The translations under genes and the position numbers were made by a program. From Spirogloea muscicola (lineage: Eukaryota; Streptophyta; Zygnematophyceae; Spirogloeales; Spirogloeaceae): a stretch of 39,858 nt of DNA. Shown here piece by piece: positions 27,333 to 36,925 of this stretch; the stretch's first letter is position 1; every line of letters begins with the position of its first letter. The notes under the pieces are model-generated. The model did not search any database, was not told the origin of the DNA, and was given only the letters and a program-made list of their open reading frames with translations. The DNA is taken from positions 1 through 39,858 of the forward strand of contig WELB01000158.1 in NCBI GenBank assembly GCA_009602725.1. Reading direction: 5' to 3'.

Positions 27333-28480
27333 CCGCACCTTGCGCACACCGCTAACCTGCGCGTCCAAGCGCGCTTCGCGGCCGTCGTCGACAAGGCCGC
27401 CTACACCACCGCCGTGCTGCAGCTTCCTGAGGCTGACCTGCGCGGGCGCGCGAGACTACATTCGGCCTCCTCCCCGGGGGCAGCGGCGTGGCTCCAGGCA
27501 CTCCCCATCACTGACGCCCTGACCCTCCCAGATGAGGTGTTTCGCACTGCCGTCCACCGGCTCCTGGGGCTGCCGCCTCCATGCCTCCAGGGCGTGCGTC
27601 AATGCCAGTGTGGCGAGCGAGGGGCCAAGCCTGGCGAGCTGGCTGCTCACGTCCTGCGCTGTTCCCATGGCGGCGAGAGGACGGCGGCCCACGACCGCCT
27701 CCGGGACGCGATGCACAGCATCCTGGTGGAGGCTGGCTTCGCGGTGGCAGCGGAGCACTCCGGCGTCATGCCGCTCCAGGCCAGGGCCGACGGTCTCCAC
27801 GCTCGTCGCGTCGACCTGGTGGCCACCCCACAGGCCGGCGGGCCACGTCTGCTTCTGGATGTGGTGACTACCGACGCATTTGACCGCTCCCACCCAGCCC
27901 AGTCTGCCACCAAGGCTGGGTATGCGGTCGCCTGCGCCGCTCGGGCAAAAGAGATCAAGTACGCCGACCATCCACCGGAAGACGAGTTCTTCCCGTTGGC
28001 AATTGACATCCATGGGGCACTGGGCGCTCGGTGGCTTGAGCTACTTAACCAGCTCGCCCGCCACGCAATCGCCCGTCGCTTCCATGGTGAACCGGTAGAC
28101 TTTCCTGCAGCCGGGTCGCTGGCGCAAGTGTATCGCATGCGCTTGGCCGTCTCGCTGCAGAGGTCCATGGCCCGTGCGCTGCACCTTCGTGCCGGGAGAG
28201 CCCTCGCTGCTGCCTCTGGCTCTGTCCAGGGGACCCACTTCCAGGACCCTAGCCTCTCTGATTTGCGGCTGCTTAGCAGGGGTTACTGAGTAATTTGTAG
28301 CTGCTTTCTTTCTTTGTGTGCTTTGGTTTCTTAGCGCTTCCTCTGGCTTCCTCTGGCCCCCTTCTCGTTCTTTGTTCATTCTTTTTTGGGCTGAATTTGA
28401 GCACCAAGTGGCCGCTTGAGTCGGTGTGTGCTTTAGCGGTTCTCTGGGCTGGGCTATCACAGGTAGTCGCCCTATATATA
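27333..28480 (+). mobile_element. Best-preserved LINE C-terminal segment, with open frame 27414-28289
   Basis: 5'-truncated non-LTR retrotransposon. The open frame (291 residues from 27414, extending in frame upstream to HTANLRVQARF) ends at TGA 28287-28289. Residues 64-83 hold a Cys/His cluster (C64-x-C66, H79, C83), as in the zinc knuckle ahead of restriction-like endonucleases in R2/NeSL-type LINEs. Residues 131-150 (RRVDLVATP ... LLLDVVTTD) fit the R-x-D ... D pattern of a PD-(D/E)XK nuclease, with Lys179/182 as possible catalytic lysines. Residues 186-206 (HPPEDEFFPLAIDIHGALGA) and 236-291 (SLAQVYRMRLAVSLQRSMAR to SDLRLLSRGY) are the segments repeated across the window. The endonuclease would nick the target for target-primed reverse transcription. 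The polymerase part is missing. The clade assignment is inferred; no search was run. Confidence 0.85.
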
Positions 28481-28690
28481 GTCGCCCTATATATGCGCGC
28501 GAGGAGTGGGGCAGCCCCCAACATCGGGCTTGCCGGTGGCTTGCTGGCGCGGAGTTGGCGGTCCCCTCCCCTCACGTCTTTGCTCACCTACGTCGTTGAA
28601 TGCGCTTGCCTTTTGTACTCGGCCATTTTGGCCTGGTTTTCAAGAATTACCGCTTTTAATATTAGAACGCACAACACGCTTCTTCCAATG
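28465..28690 (+). repeat. Short tandem repeat and type g tail remnants
   Basis: TAGTCGCCCTATATA is repeated twice at about 28467-28496. GGGGCAGCCCCCAACATCGG repeats the right half of the 15736-15771 inverted repeat. TGCGCTTGCCTTTTGTACTC at 28600 and GGCCATTTTGGCC at about 28621-28633 are a type g tail. Confidence 0.6.
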
Positions 28691-28859
28691 TAAGGCAGTG
28701 TAAGGCGGCGGGCGGAGGCCCGGGGCCTTAGGACGCGGAGCTGGACTGCAAGCGAGGATCAAGAGACTGGAAGCACGATGCACAAGGCGTCTTGGATTAC
28801 TGGAGGGGCAAGAGTACAGAGTGCTCGAGAGGTGAGCAGGCAGGATACAGATTGCTGGA
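28691..28859. other. No feature recognised
   Basis: GC-rich spacer between two LINE copies with no recognisable coding or repeat content. Confidence 0.4.
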
Positions 28860-29320
28860 GATGGGGGCCCAAGTTCTTCCCGTTGGCCATCGACACACAT
28901 GGGGCGCTGGGCGCTCGGTGGCTCGAGCTGCTCACCCAGCTCGCCCGCCACACCATCGCCCGGCGCTTCCACGGGGAGCCGGTTGACTTCCCTGCAGCCG
29001 GATCGCTGGCGCAAGTGTATCGAATGCGCCTGGCCGTCTCGCTGCAGAGGTCCATGGCCCGGGCGCTGCACCTTCGTGCCGGCAGAGCCCTCGCTGCTGC
29101 CTCTGGCTCTGGCCAGGGGACCCACTTCCAGGAGCCCAGCATCTCTGATCTGCGGCTGCTTAGCAGGGGTTACTGAGTGTCTCGTAGCAGCTTTGTTTCT
29201 GTTACTTAGCGCTTCCCCTGGCCCCCTTCTCGTACTCTGTTCATTCTTTTTCGGGCTGGTTGTTCCAGCCCCTATTCTCAATGGGCGAGCACTTTCTTCC
29301 AAGAGGGGCCCCCCTCCTTA
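28860..29320 (+). mobile_element. LINE 3' end with complete type c tail
   Basis: KFFPLAIDTHGALGARWLEL to SISDLRLLSRGY-stop (29176), over 90 percent like the end of the 27414 copy by eye. The UTR (CTTAGCGCTTCCCCTGGCCC) and hairpin GGGCTGGTTGTTCCAGCCCC with CTATTCTCAATGGGCGAGCA show the full order: stop codon, UTR, hairpin, second stem, end. It is the reference copy for tail c. Confidence 0.88.
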
Positions 29321-29574
29321 TATAGACTAGCCTCACTAGGGCCTCTGTAAAGATCTAGAAGTTGCAGGAGGACGTTCCCATGCCCGGGGTCCCTCGGGAA
29401 CCCTCTAGAGGAGCCCAGATTAGGGTTAGGGCTGACTAGGCTGGATTTAGGCTTAGGGCGCGGGGCGCCGGCTCGAGCTCGGGCTAGGGCGCGATTCATG
29501 ACAGGCAGGGGCTGTAGATAGCCAGCCCAGTAAGAATGGGCAAGGCACAAAGGGCCGAAACCACACAGCTATGC
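29321..29574. other. Spacer with one minus-strand tail
   Basis: 29321-29495 has no recognised content apart from TTAGGGTTAGGG at about 29420. 29500-29570 reads, on the minus strand, TTTGTGCCTTGCCCATTC, TTACTGGGCTGGC and AGCCCCTGCCTG, a decayed hairpin tail. Confidence 0.45.
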
Positions 29575-29960
29575 ATTCCAGTGGCTCGACCTGCTAGCCA
29601 GGCTTGCGCGGCGCGCTGTGTCCCGCAGGCGAGGTGAGCCGGCTGACTTCAAAGCCGCTGGCCCAGGTCTATCGCATGCGTCTGTCAATCTCCCTCCAGC
29701 GGTCCATGGCCCACGCCTTGCATCCGCGTGCTGGCCGTGCTCTCGCTGCAGCCTCTGGCTTTCGTCAGGTGGAAAGTTTTCCGGCAGCCAGTCTGTCGGG
29801 ATTGAGGCTCCTCACTCGTAGCTACTGAGAGGTCCATCCTACACCCATTCTGACAGCATTTTAAGGCCCCTCCGTTATTTGGCCACTTCGAAGCTTTTGT
29901 CAATGTCGTTCGGTCTGGCTTTTCACAGCCCTTGTCCCCACTGGGAGAGCCACTTCTTCT
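29575..29960 (+). mobile_element. LINE 3' end with type b tail
   Basis: A-Q-V-Y-R-M-R-L-S-I-S-L-Q-R-S-M context, HALHPRAGRALAAASGF, then SLSGLRLLTRSY-stop at 29828. The UTR CGTTATTTGGCCACTTCG leads to TCTGGCTTTTCACAGCCC and GGGAGAGCCACTTCTTCTT at 29909-29958. Reference copy linking tail b to a LINE coding end. Confidence 0.85.
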
Positions 29961-30172
29961 TATGCAAGAGACTACAGCGGTTGGGAACTTAGCAACCCCG
30001 CGTTAGCTGCAGTTAGCAGCAGCAAGTCGGAGTAACTTGCAGCTGGAAAAAGAAGAAAGTGCGCGCTCATAAAGAAGACAATGGACAAAATCCAAAGAGC
30101 CAAAGAAGATGCCGGAAAGAAACACGCAGCTAGACACAAGACGATGCAACCGGAAAATCAGCAATCCCTGCT
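29961..30172. other. No gene recognised
   Basis: Contains LINE-UTR-like words in minus sense (CTTTGGCTCTTTGGATTTTG, TTGTCCATTGTCTTC), but nothing complete. Confidence 0.35.
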
Positions 30173-30720
30173 AAGCAGCCGCAGGTCGGAGAAATTGGGC
30201 TCCTGGTTGAAATATTTCTTGCTCCGCCTGCCCTTGTCTTCCACGTTCTACAACCTGTACTTGCTGTTCACGTTCTGCAAAATGTACCTGTCCTTCATGT
30301 CCTACAGCCATCACTTCCTGTCTTGATGTGGGAGGACCAGCAGGCCGTCCCCGTCTTGGCGCAAATGCAGACGCAGACGCAGATATGGTCACAAAGAATT
30401 CAGAATGAGACAAAGGCTTGCCTGATTACACGCAGAGCCGGCGAGCACTCAGCTCCACCTGGCCGCACACAGGGCTGTCGCGCACACTGCGCCGCCTTGC
30501 CGCACACAGCACTGTCTTGCACACAGCGCCGCCTCGCCGCACACAGAGCCGCCGCGCACAGCGCCGGCTAGCCGCACACAGAGCCGCGAGATTGTTCGGG
30601 CCAATAATGCAATCTGCCGGGGCCTCCCTCATCTAGGGACTCTCAATTGCCTCGCAGAATGGGCGGAATGGGTGATTTTACCGACCCACTGATTCACCAT
30701 ATTTTGAAATTCAGCACTGG
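30173..30720 (-). mobile_element. Copia LTR with start of gag (minus)
   Basis: Matches 36363-36925 in reverse orientation. Minus strand from 30720: ATGGTGAATCAGTGGGTCGG, the GCC/CAC-rich internal repeats, CGTGTAATCAGGCAAGCC, then MAVGHEGQVHFAEREQQVQV with VERGRQGQAEQE of gag. The reading begins after the LTR as in the other two copies. Gag is cut off after about 60 codons. Confidence 0.75.
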
Positions 30721-30974
30721 TGACGGGTCCCAGGCCAGAGCCAGAGCGGCACCGAGGGCACGACCGGCACACAGACACACGAGAATTTCCTTGCTACGCC
30801 TTCAGGGCAGCTCACAGGCGTTGGGATGTACCTCGACTGCTGGGAAAAGTGGGCAAGGGCCAAGAGTGGCAAGGGCTGTGAAAATTGGGAGGAGGGGCGT
30901 TCGGCCTCTCGCCAAAATGTAACGCACCTTCTCGCCTGGTCGGCCGAGCGGGGGGAAGAGAGAGAGGAAAGGAC

Positions 30975-31200
30975 GCTACCCTTGCCTGAACAATGTATCA
31001 GCTTAATTGGCCCCCATTTCACTTCATGCGCCTCGCGCGCCTTCTCTCCTCTTCGGCGCTCGGGTCTACAGCGCTCCCAAGCACTCGCATTACACCAGCG
31101 TGCTGGGTGTGCATTACGGCAGGCTAATGGCTTCCGTGGTGGTGGTCTGGCTCCTCAGCTTAGCTTGTCAGATATGCATGTGCTCACTCGCGGTAGTGTC
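30975..31200 (+). mobile_element. Type f tail followed by a short LINE C-terminus
   Basis: CTTGCCTGAACAATGTATC, ATTGGCCCCCATTTCAC and CGCGCGCCTTCTCT (tail f, 30978-31045), then SGLQRSQALALHQRAGCALR with LSDMHVLTRGS (the stop is replaced by read-on codons). Confidence 0.7.
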
Positions 31201-31239
31201 CCCCTTAGCAGCCCATTATCTCGTTAACAGGACTTTTGG

Positions 31240-31315
31240 AGGGCTAGAATTAGCCTTCCTTTCAATTTTATGCGCACCGCGCGCGCCTTCTTCTTCTTCC
31301 TCTTCCCGGAACTCT
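31240..31315 (+). repeat. Type f tail
   Basis: GGCTAGAATTAGCC stem, TTTCAATTTTATGCGCACC, GCGCGCGCCTTCTTC. The stem differs from GGCCTGAATTGGCC at paired positions, keeping the hairpin. Confidence 0.65.
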
Positions 31316-31329
31316 GAACAAGAGCAGCC

Positions 31330-31964
31330 GCATTCTCTTCCTGCATGCATGCCCCAGGGCCCCCGAGCTTGCCGACGCTGCCGCCGCCGCCGCCAGCGAC
31401 GCCGCCGCCGCCGCCGCCAACGACGACGACGCGGTCGCTGGCGAGCCCAGCCAGCGCCGATTGCTGAGCCCAGCGCTGGTCGCCGAGCCGGGACCCGCCC
31501 CGCAATGGGCGATAGTGAGCGAGACGAGGCGGCGGAGGTCCACAAGCCGCTGCCTGACACAGAGGGCGGCGGCGGCTGCGGCGAGCATTTTCCGCCCGCA
31601 GGCGGACCGCGGCTGAGCGAAGTGTTGAATGCCTGCATACAGGTCGCGTCCGCTGCGGGCGCCGCCGAAGAGGCCATCATCGCTGTCGTGGCCGACAATG
31701 ACCGCGAGGGAGAGTGGGTGGGGGGACATCGGGCGTGGGAAGCGAAAAGCGGAAGAGCAGCCGACGCAGCATGCCCCGCAACCGCCGCTGGCCAAAGAGC
31801 CTCCCATGGCCGAGAGGGAGGAAGTGGCCAAGAACCGGGAGGAAGATGATGCGCAGGCGGGTGCAGCGGAGGGTGTGAAGGACACGGGGAAGGCCCCAGC
31901 GACAGATGAGTCAAGGAGGGATACGAACGCGCCACCGAACGCCGTCATCACAGGCCAAGGAGAG
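31330..31964 (+). pseudogene. Second copy of the 412-aa ORF unit, truncated
   Basis: The 5' module (CTGCATGCATGCCCCAGGGC and GAGCTTGCCGACG) leads to ATG 31505: MGDSERDEAAEVHKPLPDTE, like 16618. A frameshift lies near 31715; the next frame continues GRGKRKAEEQPTQHAPQPPL, EREEVAKNREEDDAQAGAAE, DESRRDTNAPPNAVITGQGE. It stops at the unresolved base 31965, where similarity to 16618-17856 ends (residue about 137). Confidence 0.75.
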
Positions 31965-32050
31965 NAATCTGCTGTAGGTTATGTAGATTTTTAGATGTGC
32001 TTGCCTTTGTACCTGGCCATTTGGCCTACATTTCTTTCTAATACACGATC
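31965..32050 (+). repeat. Unresolved base and type g tail
   Basis: One N (31965), then TCTGCTGTAGGTTATGTAG, GATGTGCTTGCCTTTGTACC, GGCCATTTGGCC, TACATTTCTTTC, as behind the LINE stop at 14839. The truncated unit thus ends in a LINE tail, although the N leaves the join uncertain. Confidence 0.65.
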
Positions 32051-32139
32051 TCTTCTCTTTACCTTGGTGGGGAAAGAAAGATAAAAAGAAAAGTGGCTCG
32101 TCCAAAAGGGCGTCATCCTTCCTTCGTTTGGACTAAGAG

Positions 32140-32205
32140 GGCAAACTGGTGGCTGGGAGGGGCCAGCCCAAAGGAATGGACAAGGTCTGAAGGAGCCGGG
32201 GTTCG
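32140..32205 (-). repeat. LINE 3' tail, type a
   Basis: On the minus strand CTCCTTCAGACCTTGTCC, TTTGGGCTGGCCCCTCCC, AGCCACCAG. Confidence 0.7.
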
Positions 32206-32224
32206 TTTAGCGAAGCCCAAGCAC

Positions 32225-32416
32225 TCTTTTCAGGCTGGCTTATAACAGCCCTTGCCCCCATTGGGAGTGTAGAACAGACTTGCATCTCCTGACTAGAGGT
32301 TACTTCGCGTTCCCTGGCTGATGTCTTAGTCCTAGTCCTTCGCACTCCGGCTCCTTCAGACCTTGTCCATTCCTTTGGGCTGGCCTTCTCAGCCACCGGT
32401 CAATCTGGCCGCGCTT
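32225..32416 (+). repeat. LINE tails b and a
   Basis: 32231-32270: AGGCTGGCTTATAACAGCCC with CCCCATTGGGAG. 32346-32414: CTCCTTCAGACCTTGTCC, GGGCTGGCCTTCTCAGCC, CCGGTCAATCTGG, CCGCGCTTCCTTTTC. With 32140-32205 the type a tails face each other. Confidence 0.72.
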
Positions 32417-32429
32417 CCTTTTCTCAGAA

Positions 32430-32828
32430 CCCAATGCAATTCGTAGGTTGTGTCGGCCCACCTTAAAAGAGAATCAGGCAGCATCAGCAATTTTGATGGC
32501 AAACATATCTGATGGAGAGTTGATAGATCTAGTCACTAAGCCATTAGCCAGTCAGATATGGGATCACATGAAGTTCAAGTCCGAGAATAGAGGCACTGAT
32601 AAAAGCATATTACCTTAGTATGCGTCTCAGAGAGTGTGCAAAGGAAGAGGATGAAGGCATACAGGAGTTCGTTAATAGAGTGGAGGTCTTGGCACTGCAG
32701 CTACATGACATTGGAGCAGAAGTGCCAGTTCAGCATCAGGTTCTTGCCAGTACGATGGGACTGCCACCGGAGTATGCCGCTGTAAGGGATACCATCCAGA
32801 TGGCCACCAGGGATAATTTGACTGTGGA
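32430..32828 (+). mobile_element. Copia gag fragment (plus)
   Basis: ENQAASAILMANISDGELID, KPLASQIWDHMKF, a one-base insertion near 32605, then MRLRECAKEEDEGIQEFVNR, VEVLALQLHDIGAEVPVQHQ, VLASTMGLPPEYAAVRDTIQ. This is the UBN2/retrotran-gag domain of Ty1/copia elements. It ends where it meets a TCTGTTTCTG simple repeat that belongs to the opposite-strand element. Confidence 0.85.
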
Positions 32829-32830
32829 GT

Positions 32831-34334
32831 CTGTTATTGTCCCTGCATCTGTTTCTGTCCCTGCATCTGTTTCTGTTTCTGTACCTGTTTATTCAAATTG
32901 AAGAAATCTTTTCTCTCCTACCTGTTAGAGTAGCTCCATCTTTCTCGATCGCAGAAATCATCTTCAAAAGTAACCCGATACCACTTTTGAGCAGCTGGGG
33001 ACAGACAACAAGTTTGCTGCCAGGGCAGGTACATGCAACACATCTTTCAATAGCTGCTCATTGATGCCATTCAAACTAGGCACCTGCACACGAACTTGAC
33101 CCACTCCAACAGCAGGTTGTGTACTATCATCTCCCAAGAAAACCCTGAGAGGAGCAATGCGTTCATACTTCTCAAGCCAATAATGTCAATGCGTAAAGTG
33201 ATGCGTGGCGCCACTGTCAATCAGCCAACTGTTTTTAGATGACTTGACCTGTCCTCCACATAGATGGGCTTGACCCACAGTTTATCTCTTGCTACCTCAA
33301 CCTCTGTAGTCATCACTCAGAACCTGCCGTTTGGAAAATTGTTGACCATGTGACCAGGTTGGCAACAATAATAACATATTCTGTCATCTGGCTGATGTCG
33401 CTTGCCATCATCCCTACTTAGGTCGATCCAGAGGGTCCCTAAATATACCCTGTCATCTGTCTGATGTCGCCTGCCATCACTCCACTTGGTTTTATCCAGA
33501 TGATCCCAAAGATCTGGCTCCATAATCCGTGTGACCATCAGTGCTGCATTCATTCCCTGCATAGCACGTTTCTGCTCTTCCATCTCCCTCTCCTTATAAA
33601 GAAGACAGGTCAGAACAAACTCCACACTTGAATCATTCATGGTGGCCATCAGGATTGCATCCCTTACAGCGCCATACTCTGGTGGCAGTCCCATCGTACT
33701 GGCAAGAACCTGATGCTGAACTGCCACTTCTGCTCCATGTCATGTAGCTGCAGTGCCAAGACCTCCACTCTATTCACAAACTCCTGTATGCCTTCATCCT
33801 CTTCCTTATCACACTCTCTGAGACACATACGAAGGTTATATGCTCTATCAGTGCCTCTATTCTCGAACTTGAACCTCAAGAGATCCCATATCTGACTGGC
33901 TAATGAATTAGTGACTAGACCAATCAACTCTTCATCAGATATGTTTGCCATTAAAATTGCTGATGCTGCCTGATTCTGTCTTGAGGTGGTCCGACACGAC
34001 CCACGAGCTGAAATGGGTTCTACAGCATCCCAGACTTCTTGGTATTGAAGTAGTCTTGTCATCTTCCACTTCCATACTGTCCAGTTTGTCTCTCGAGATA
34101 ATTTGGGGCTAAGAACAGGACGTGAGCCGCCCAGTGGGCCCATAACCTGAAGGTTTTCTTGCTCTGCCTGCCCTTGTCTTCTACGTTCAACAACCTGTAC
34201 TTGCTGTTCACGTTCTACAGTTTGTACCTGTCCTTCATGTTGTACAGCCATCACTTCCTGTCTTGATGTGGGAGGACCGGCAGACCGTCCTCGTCCTGGC
34301 GCGCAGATGCTGGCGCAGACGCAGATGCACTCAT
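32831..34334 (-). mobile_element. Copia gag and protease region (minus, frameshifted)
   Basis: Start at 34334 (MSASASAPAS); early frameshift, then MAVQHEGQVQTVEREQQVQV, WTVWKWKMTRLLQYQEVWDA, ASAILMANISDEELIG. A one-base deletion near 33725 moves gag to the frame of HQVLASTMGLPPEYG through MNAALMVTRIMEPDLWDHL to the zinc knuckle CYYCCQPGHMVNNF, whose last Cys is Phe. After a stop (33317), LIDSGATHHFT at about 33220 is the aspartic protease active site; LLKDVLHVPALAANLLSVPS follows. It ends in a Gln-codon-rich simple repeat at 32832-32890. Non-functional. Confidence 0.88.
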
Positions 34335-34605
34335 GATCACAAAGGATTCAGAGTAATACAAAGACTTGCCTGATTACATTACAGAGCCGATGAGCACTCA
34401 GCTCCACTGGCCGCACACAGAGATGGCAAGCACACAGCGCCGCCTCGTCACACACAGAGCCGCCGCGCACACAGCGCCCCCTCGCCGCAGACAGAGCCAC
34501 CGCGCACACAGCGCCGACTCGCCGCACACAGAGCCGCCGCGCACACAGCGCCGCCTAGCCGCCCTCAGAGCCACGAGATCGTTCGGGCCAATAATGCGGT
34601 CTGCC
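34335..34605 (-). repeat. Copia LTR, partial (minus), with internal repeats
   Basis: Homologous to 36480-36740. Contains several approximately 36-bp units alternating CACACAGCGCCGCC and CACACAGAGCCGCC. Truncated at about 34604 (GCCAATAATGC) by a c/f tail. Confidence 0.75.
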
Positions 34606-34763
34606 AAGAAGGTGCTCGCCCATTGAGAAGAGAGAGAAGGCGCGCGGGGCGCATGAATTGAAAGGGAGGCCAATTCAAGCCAATACATTGTTCAGGCAGA
34701 GTCGAGTGCAGACTAAACAATGCTACATAATACGGAGACCTAATCTAAGGTACCTAAGATGAC
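34605..34763 (-). repeat. Tails c and f, minus strand
   Basis: TTCTCAATGGGCGAGCACC (c-type end) and the f-type tail CTCTGCCTGAACAATGTATT with GGCTTGAATTGGCC and GCGCCCCGCGCGCCTTCTC. Confidence 0.7.
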
Positions 34764-35337
34764 ATTAGTACCCACGGGTGAGCACAAACGAATCTGACAA
34801 GCTAACTTGGGGAGCTGGAGCGCCGCCACGAAACCCGGAGGCCTGACTTAAAGCGCGCCCTGCACGTTGATGAAGAGCCAATGCTTGCGAGCGCTGCAAA
34901 CTAAGTGAGAGCCGCATTCTGTGACATGCAACTAAGGCCTGCGGAATGCTGGAGTGGCCCAAGCTGCCCCCCCGACTTCGACGACGCGCATCAACCAGCC
35001 GGGCCAGATGCTGGATCAGGGAGGACCACTTTACGCCGTAGCCTCCGTAGATATCTATGGCACACGGATAAAGATGGTCCCTCGGGGATGGTCCTGGTAG
35101 TGCCGCTCCTTCTTGCGCTCCGCGCTGGACGTGGCCCAGCCAGACACGGTTGACGTGGGTGCGCCAGCCCTGTACGCGTCGATCAGTACCACGTCCAGGA
35201 GCAGACGAGGCCCACCGCCCCGGGGGTGGCGACCACGTCCAGACGACGCACGTATGGCTAGCCACGCCTTGAGGAGATTGGCATGACGTCGGACACCTCC
35301 ATCGCCGGCTAATAGCCCGCCTCTCGCACAATTCCAA
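34764..35337 (-). mobile_element. LINE 3' copy, minus strand
   Basis: RRLDVVATPGG-like sequence in a shifted frame (GVASHTCVVWTWSPPPGRW), then RDHLYPCAIDIYGGYGVKWS, SLIQHLARLVDARRRSRGG, ACHRMRLSLSLQRSQALALH, QRAGRALSQASGFRGG, SDSFVLTRGY-stop (34766). 5'-truncated near 35337; one frameshift near 35140. Confidence 0.85.
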
Positions 35338-35374
35338 ACATAGTCCCTGAGGAGAAAAAGATCACTTCATTTTG

Positions 35375-36335
35375 AATAAACAGGTACAGAAACAGAAACA
35401 GATGCAGGGACAGAAACAGATGCAGAAACAGGGACAGGAAGAGGAGACAGGAACAGGTGCAGGGCCAAGCATATCAGACTGTGATATCGCAAGCAAAGCA
35501 ATGGCATGCACGATTGGGACATCCTAATATCCAGAGCATGCAACAAACACAAAGCTTGGTGCGTGGATTGGATGTTGTTCCTACTGAACCTGATTTTAGT
35601 TCAGCTTGTGTGCGAGGTAAACTTCATCTTCAACCTCCAGTTGCTAGCGGACGTTGGAGGGCTTCTGATTTGTCAGATCTGGAAAATTCTGGTGTTTGTG
35701 GACCTATGCAAACATCATCTTAAGGAGGGAGTAGATACATTCTCTCACTCATCGATGATGCCAGCAGGTGGAGTAGAGTATGTTCTCAATAGAACAAAAG
35801 TGAAGTGTTTGACAAGTTTAAAGTTTTCAAAGCTGCAGTTGCAAGCAGGGCGAAAAGTCATTCTCTTCGAAATCAACAACGGTGGAAAGTATTTATCTAA
35901 AGAGTTTGAAAGCTTTTGTCAGCAACAGGGAATACGCAGGCAGTTGACTGCAGCGTCGTCCGCAACCAAACGGAGTCGCAGAGAGATGGAACAGAAGTGT
36001 GATGGAGACTGCCAGGTGCTTATTGTATCTTTACTCTATGCCACCTACGTTTTGGGCTTAAGCACGGCAGTATATCTCAAGAGTAGGTTACGCACTCGTG
36101 CCATGAAAATATGACACCATATCAATTCTGGACAGGGAAGAAGCCTACAGTGGCTCATCTCAGGGTGTTTGGTTGTGCAGCGTGGATGCACATCCCAACT
36201 GAAACACGACACAAGCTGCAACCAAACGCTCGTCAGTGTGTCATGGTAGGTTTTGGTGATCAATTGAAAGGGTGGAAATTATTCGATCTTGAGAAACGGA
36301 GGATGGTATTTAGCAGAGATGTAGAAGTCTACTAG
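35375..36335 (+). mobile_element. Copia pre-integrase and integrase fragment
   Basis: Begins in the Gln-rich simple repeat (CAGAAACAGATGCAGGGAC), then AKQWHARLGHPNIQSMQQTQ (pre-integrase; His of the H-x3-H-type zinc site visible in WHARLGH), ACVRGKLHLQPP, VCGPMQTSS, ILSLIDDASRW in another frame, KEFESFCQQQGIRRQLTA (integrase core end). A 60-80 codon gap follows where the expected N-G-x-A-E-R-x-N-R-T motif is destroyed, then TPYQFWTGKKPTVAHLRVFG, CAAWMHIPTETRHKLQPNAR and WKLFDLEKRRMVFSRDVEVY, stop 36335. Reverse transcriptase and RNase H are absent. Confidence 0.88.
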
Positions 36336-36362
36336 GTCTGGCTGATTCACATATTCAGTGGG

Positions 36363-36743
36363 AGTGTTGAACATAGCGATATGGTAAACCAGTGGGTCGG
36401 TAGGATCACCCATTCCGCCCCTTCTGCTAGGCCGATGAGAGTCTCCTAGATTAGGGAGGCCCTGGCAGACTGCATTATTGGCCCGAACGATCTCGTGGCT
36501 CTAAGTGCGGCTAGGCGGCGTTGTGTGCGCGGCAGCTCTGAGAGCGGTGCGAGGCGGCGCTGTGTGCGCGGCGGCTCTGTGTATGGCGAGGCGGCGCTGT
36601 CTGTGTGCGCGGCGTCTCTGTGTGTGACAAGGCGGCGATGTGTGCTTGCCAACTGTGTGTGCAGCCAGGTGGAGCTGAGTTCCCATCGGCACTCTGTGTG
36701 TAATCAGGCAAGTCTTTGTGTTACTTTGAATCCTATGTGATCA
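36363..36743 (+). repeat. Copia LTR (plus)
   Basis: Starts near AGTGTTGAACATAGCGATA; TG start typical of LTRs. Includes GTGGGTCGGTAGGATCACCC, a tandem array of GGCGGCGCTGTGTGCGCGGC-like units (about 36510-36650), and TGTGTAATCAGGCAAGTC. Exact ends and the primer-binding site are not resolved. Confidence 0.7.
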
Positions 36744-36925
36744 TGAGTGCATCTGCGTCTGCGTCCGCATCTGCGCCAAGACGAGGACGGTCTGCCGGTC
36801 CTCCCACATTGAGACAGGAATTGATGGCTGTAGGACATGAAGGATAGGTACAAATTGCAGAACGTGAACAGCAGGTACAGGTTGTTGAACGTGGAAGACA
36901 AGGGCAGGCAGAGCAAGAAAACTTT
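36744..36925 (+). mobile_element. Copia gag N-terminus (plus)
   Basis: MSASASASASAPRRGRSAGP then PTLRQELMAVGHEG and TAG, continuing as VQIAEREQQVQVVERGRQGQ to AEQEN. Follows the LTR at 36363-36743 in the normal order (LTR then gag), so a second element begins here and is cut off. Confidence 0.8.

Noticed and set aside
29418-29434. TTAGGGTTAGGG resembling a telomere repeat
   Set aside because: Only two units in a GC-rich spacer, and neighbouring TTTAGG words are irregular; not enough for an interstitial telomere.
34430-34560. Regularly spaced repeats as a CRISPR-like array
   Set aside because: Units of about 36 bp without unique spacers, inside a copia LTR and present in its other copies; this is an LTR-internal tandem repeat in a eukaryote.
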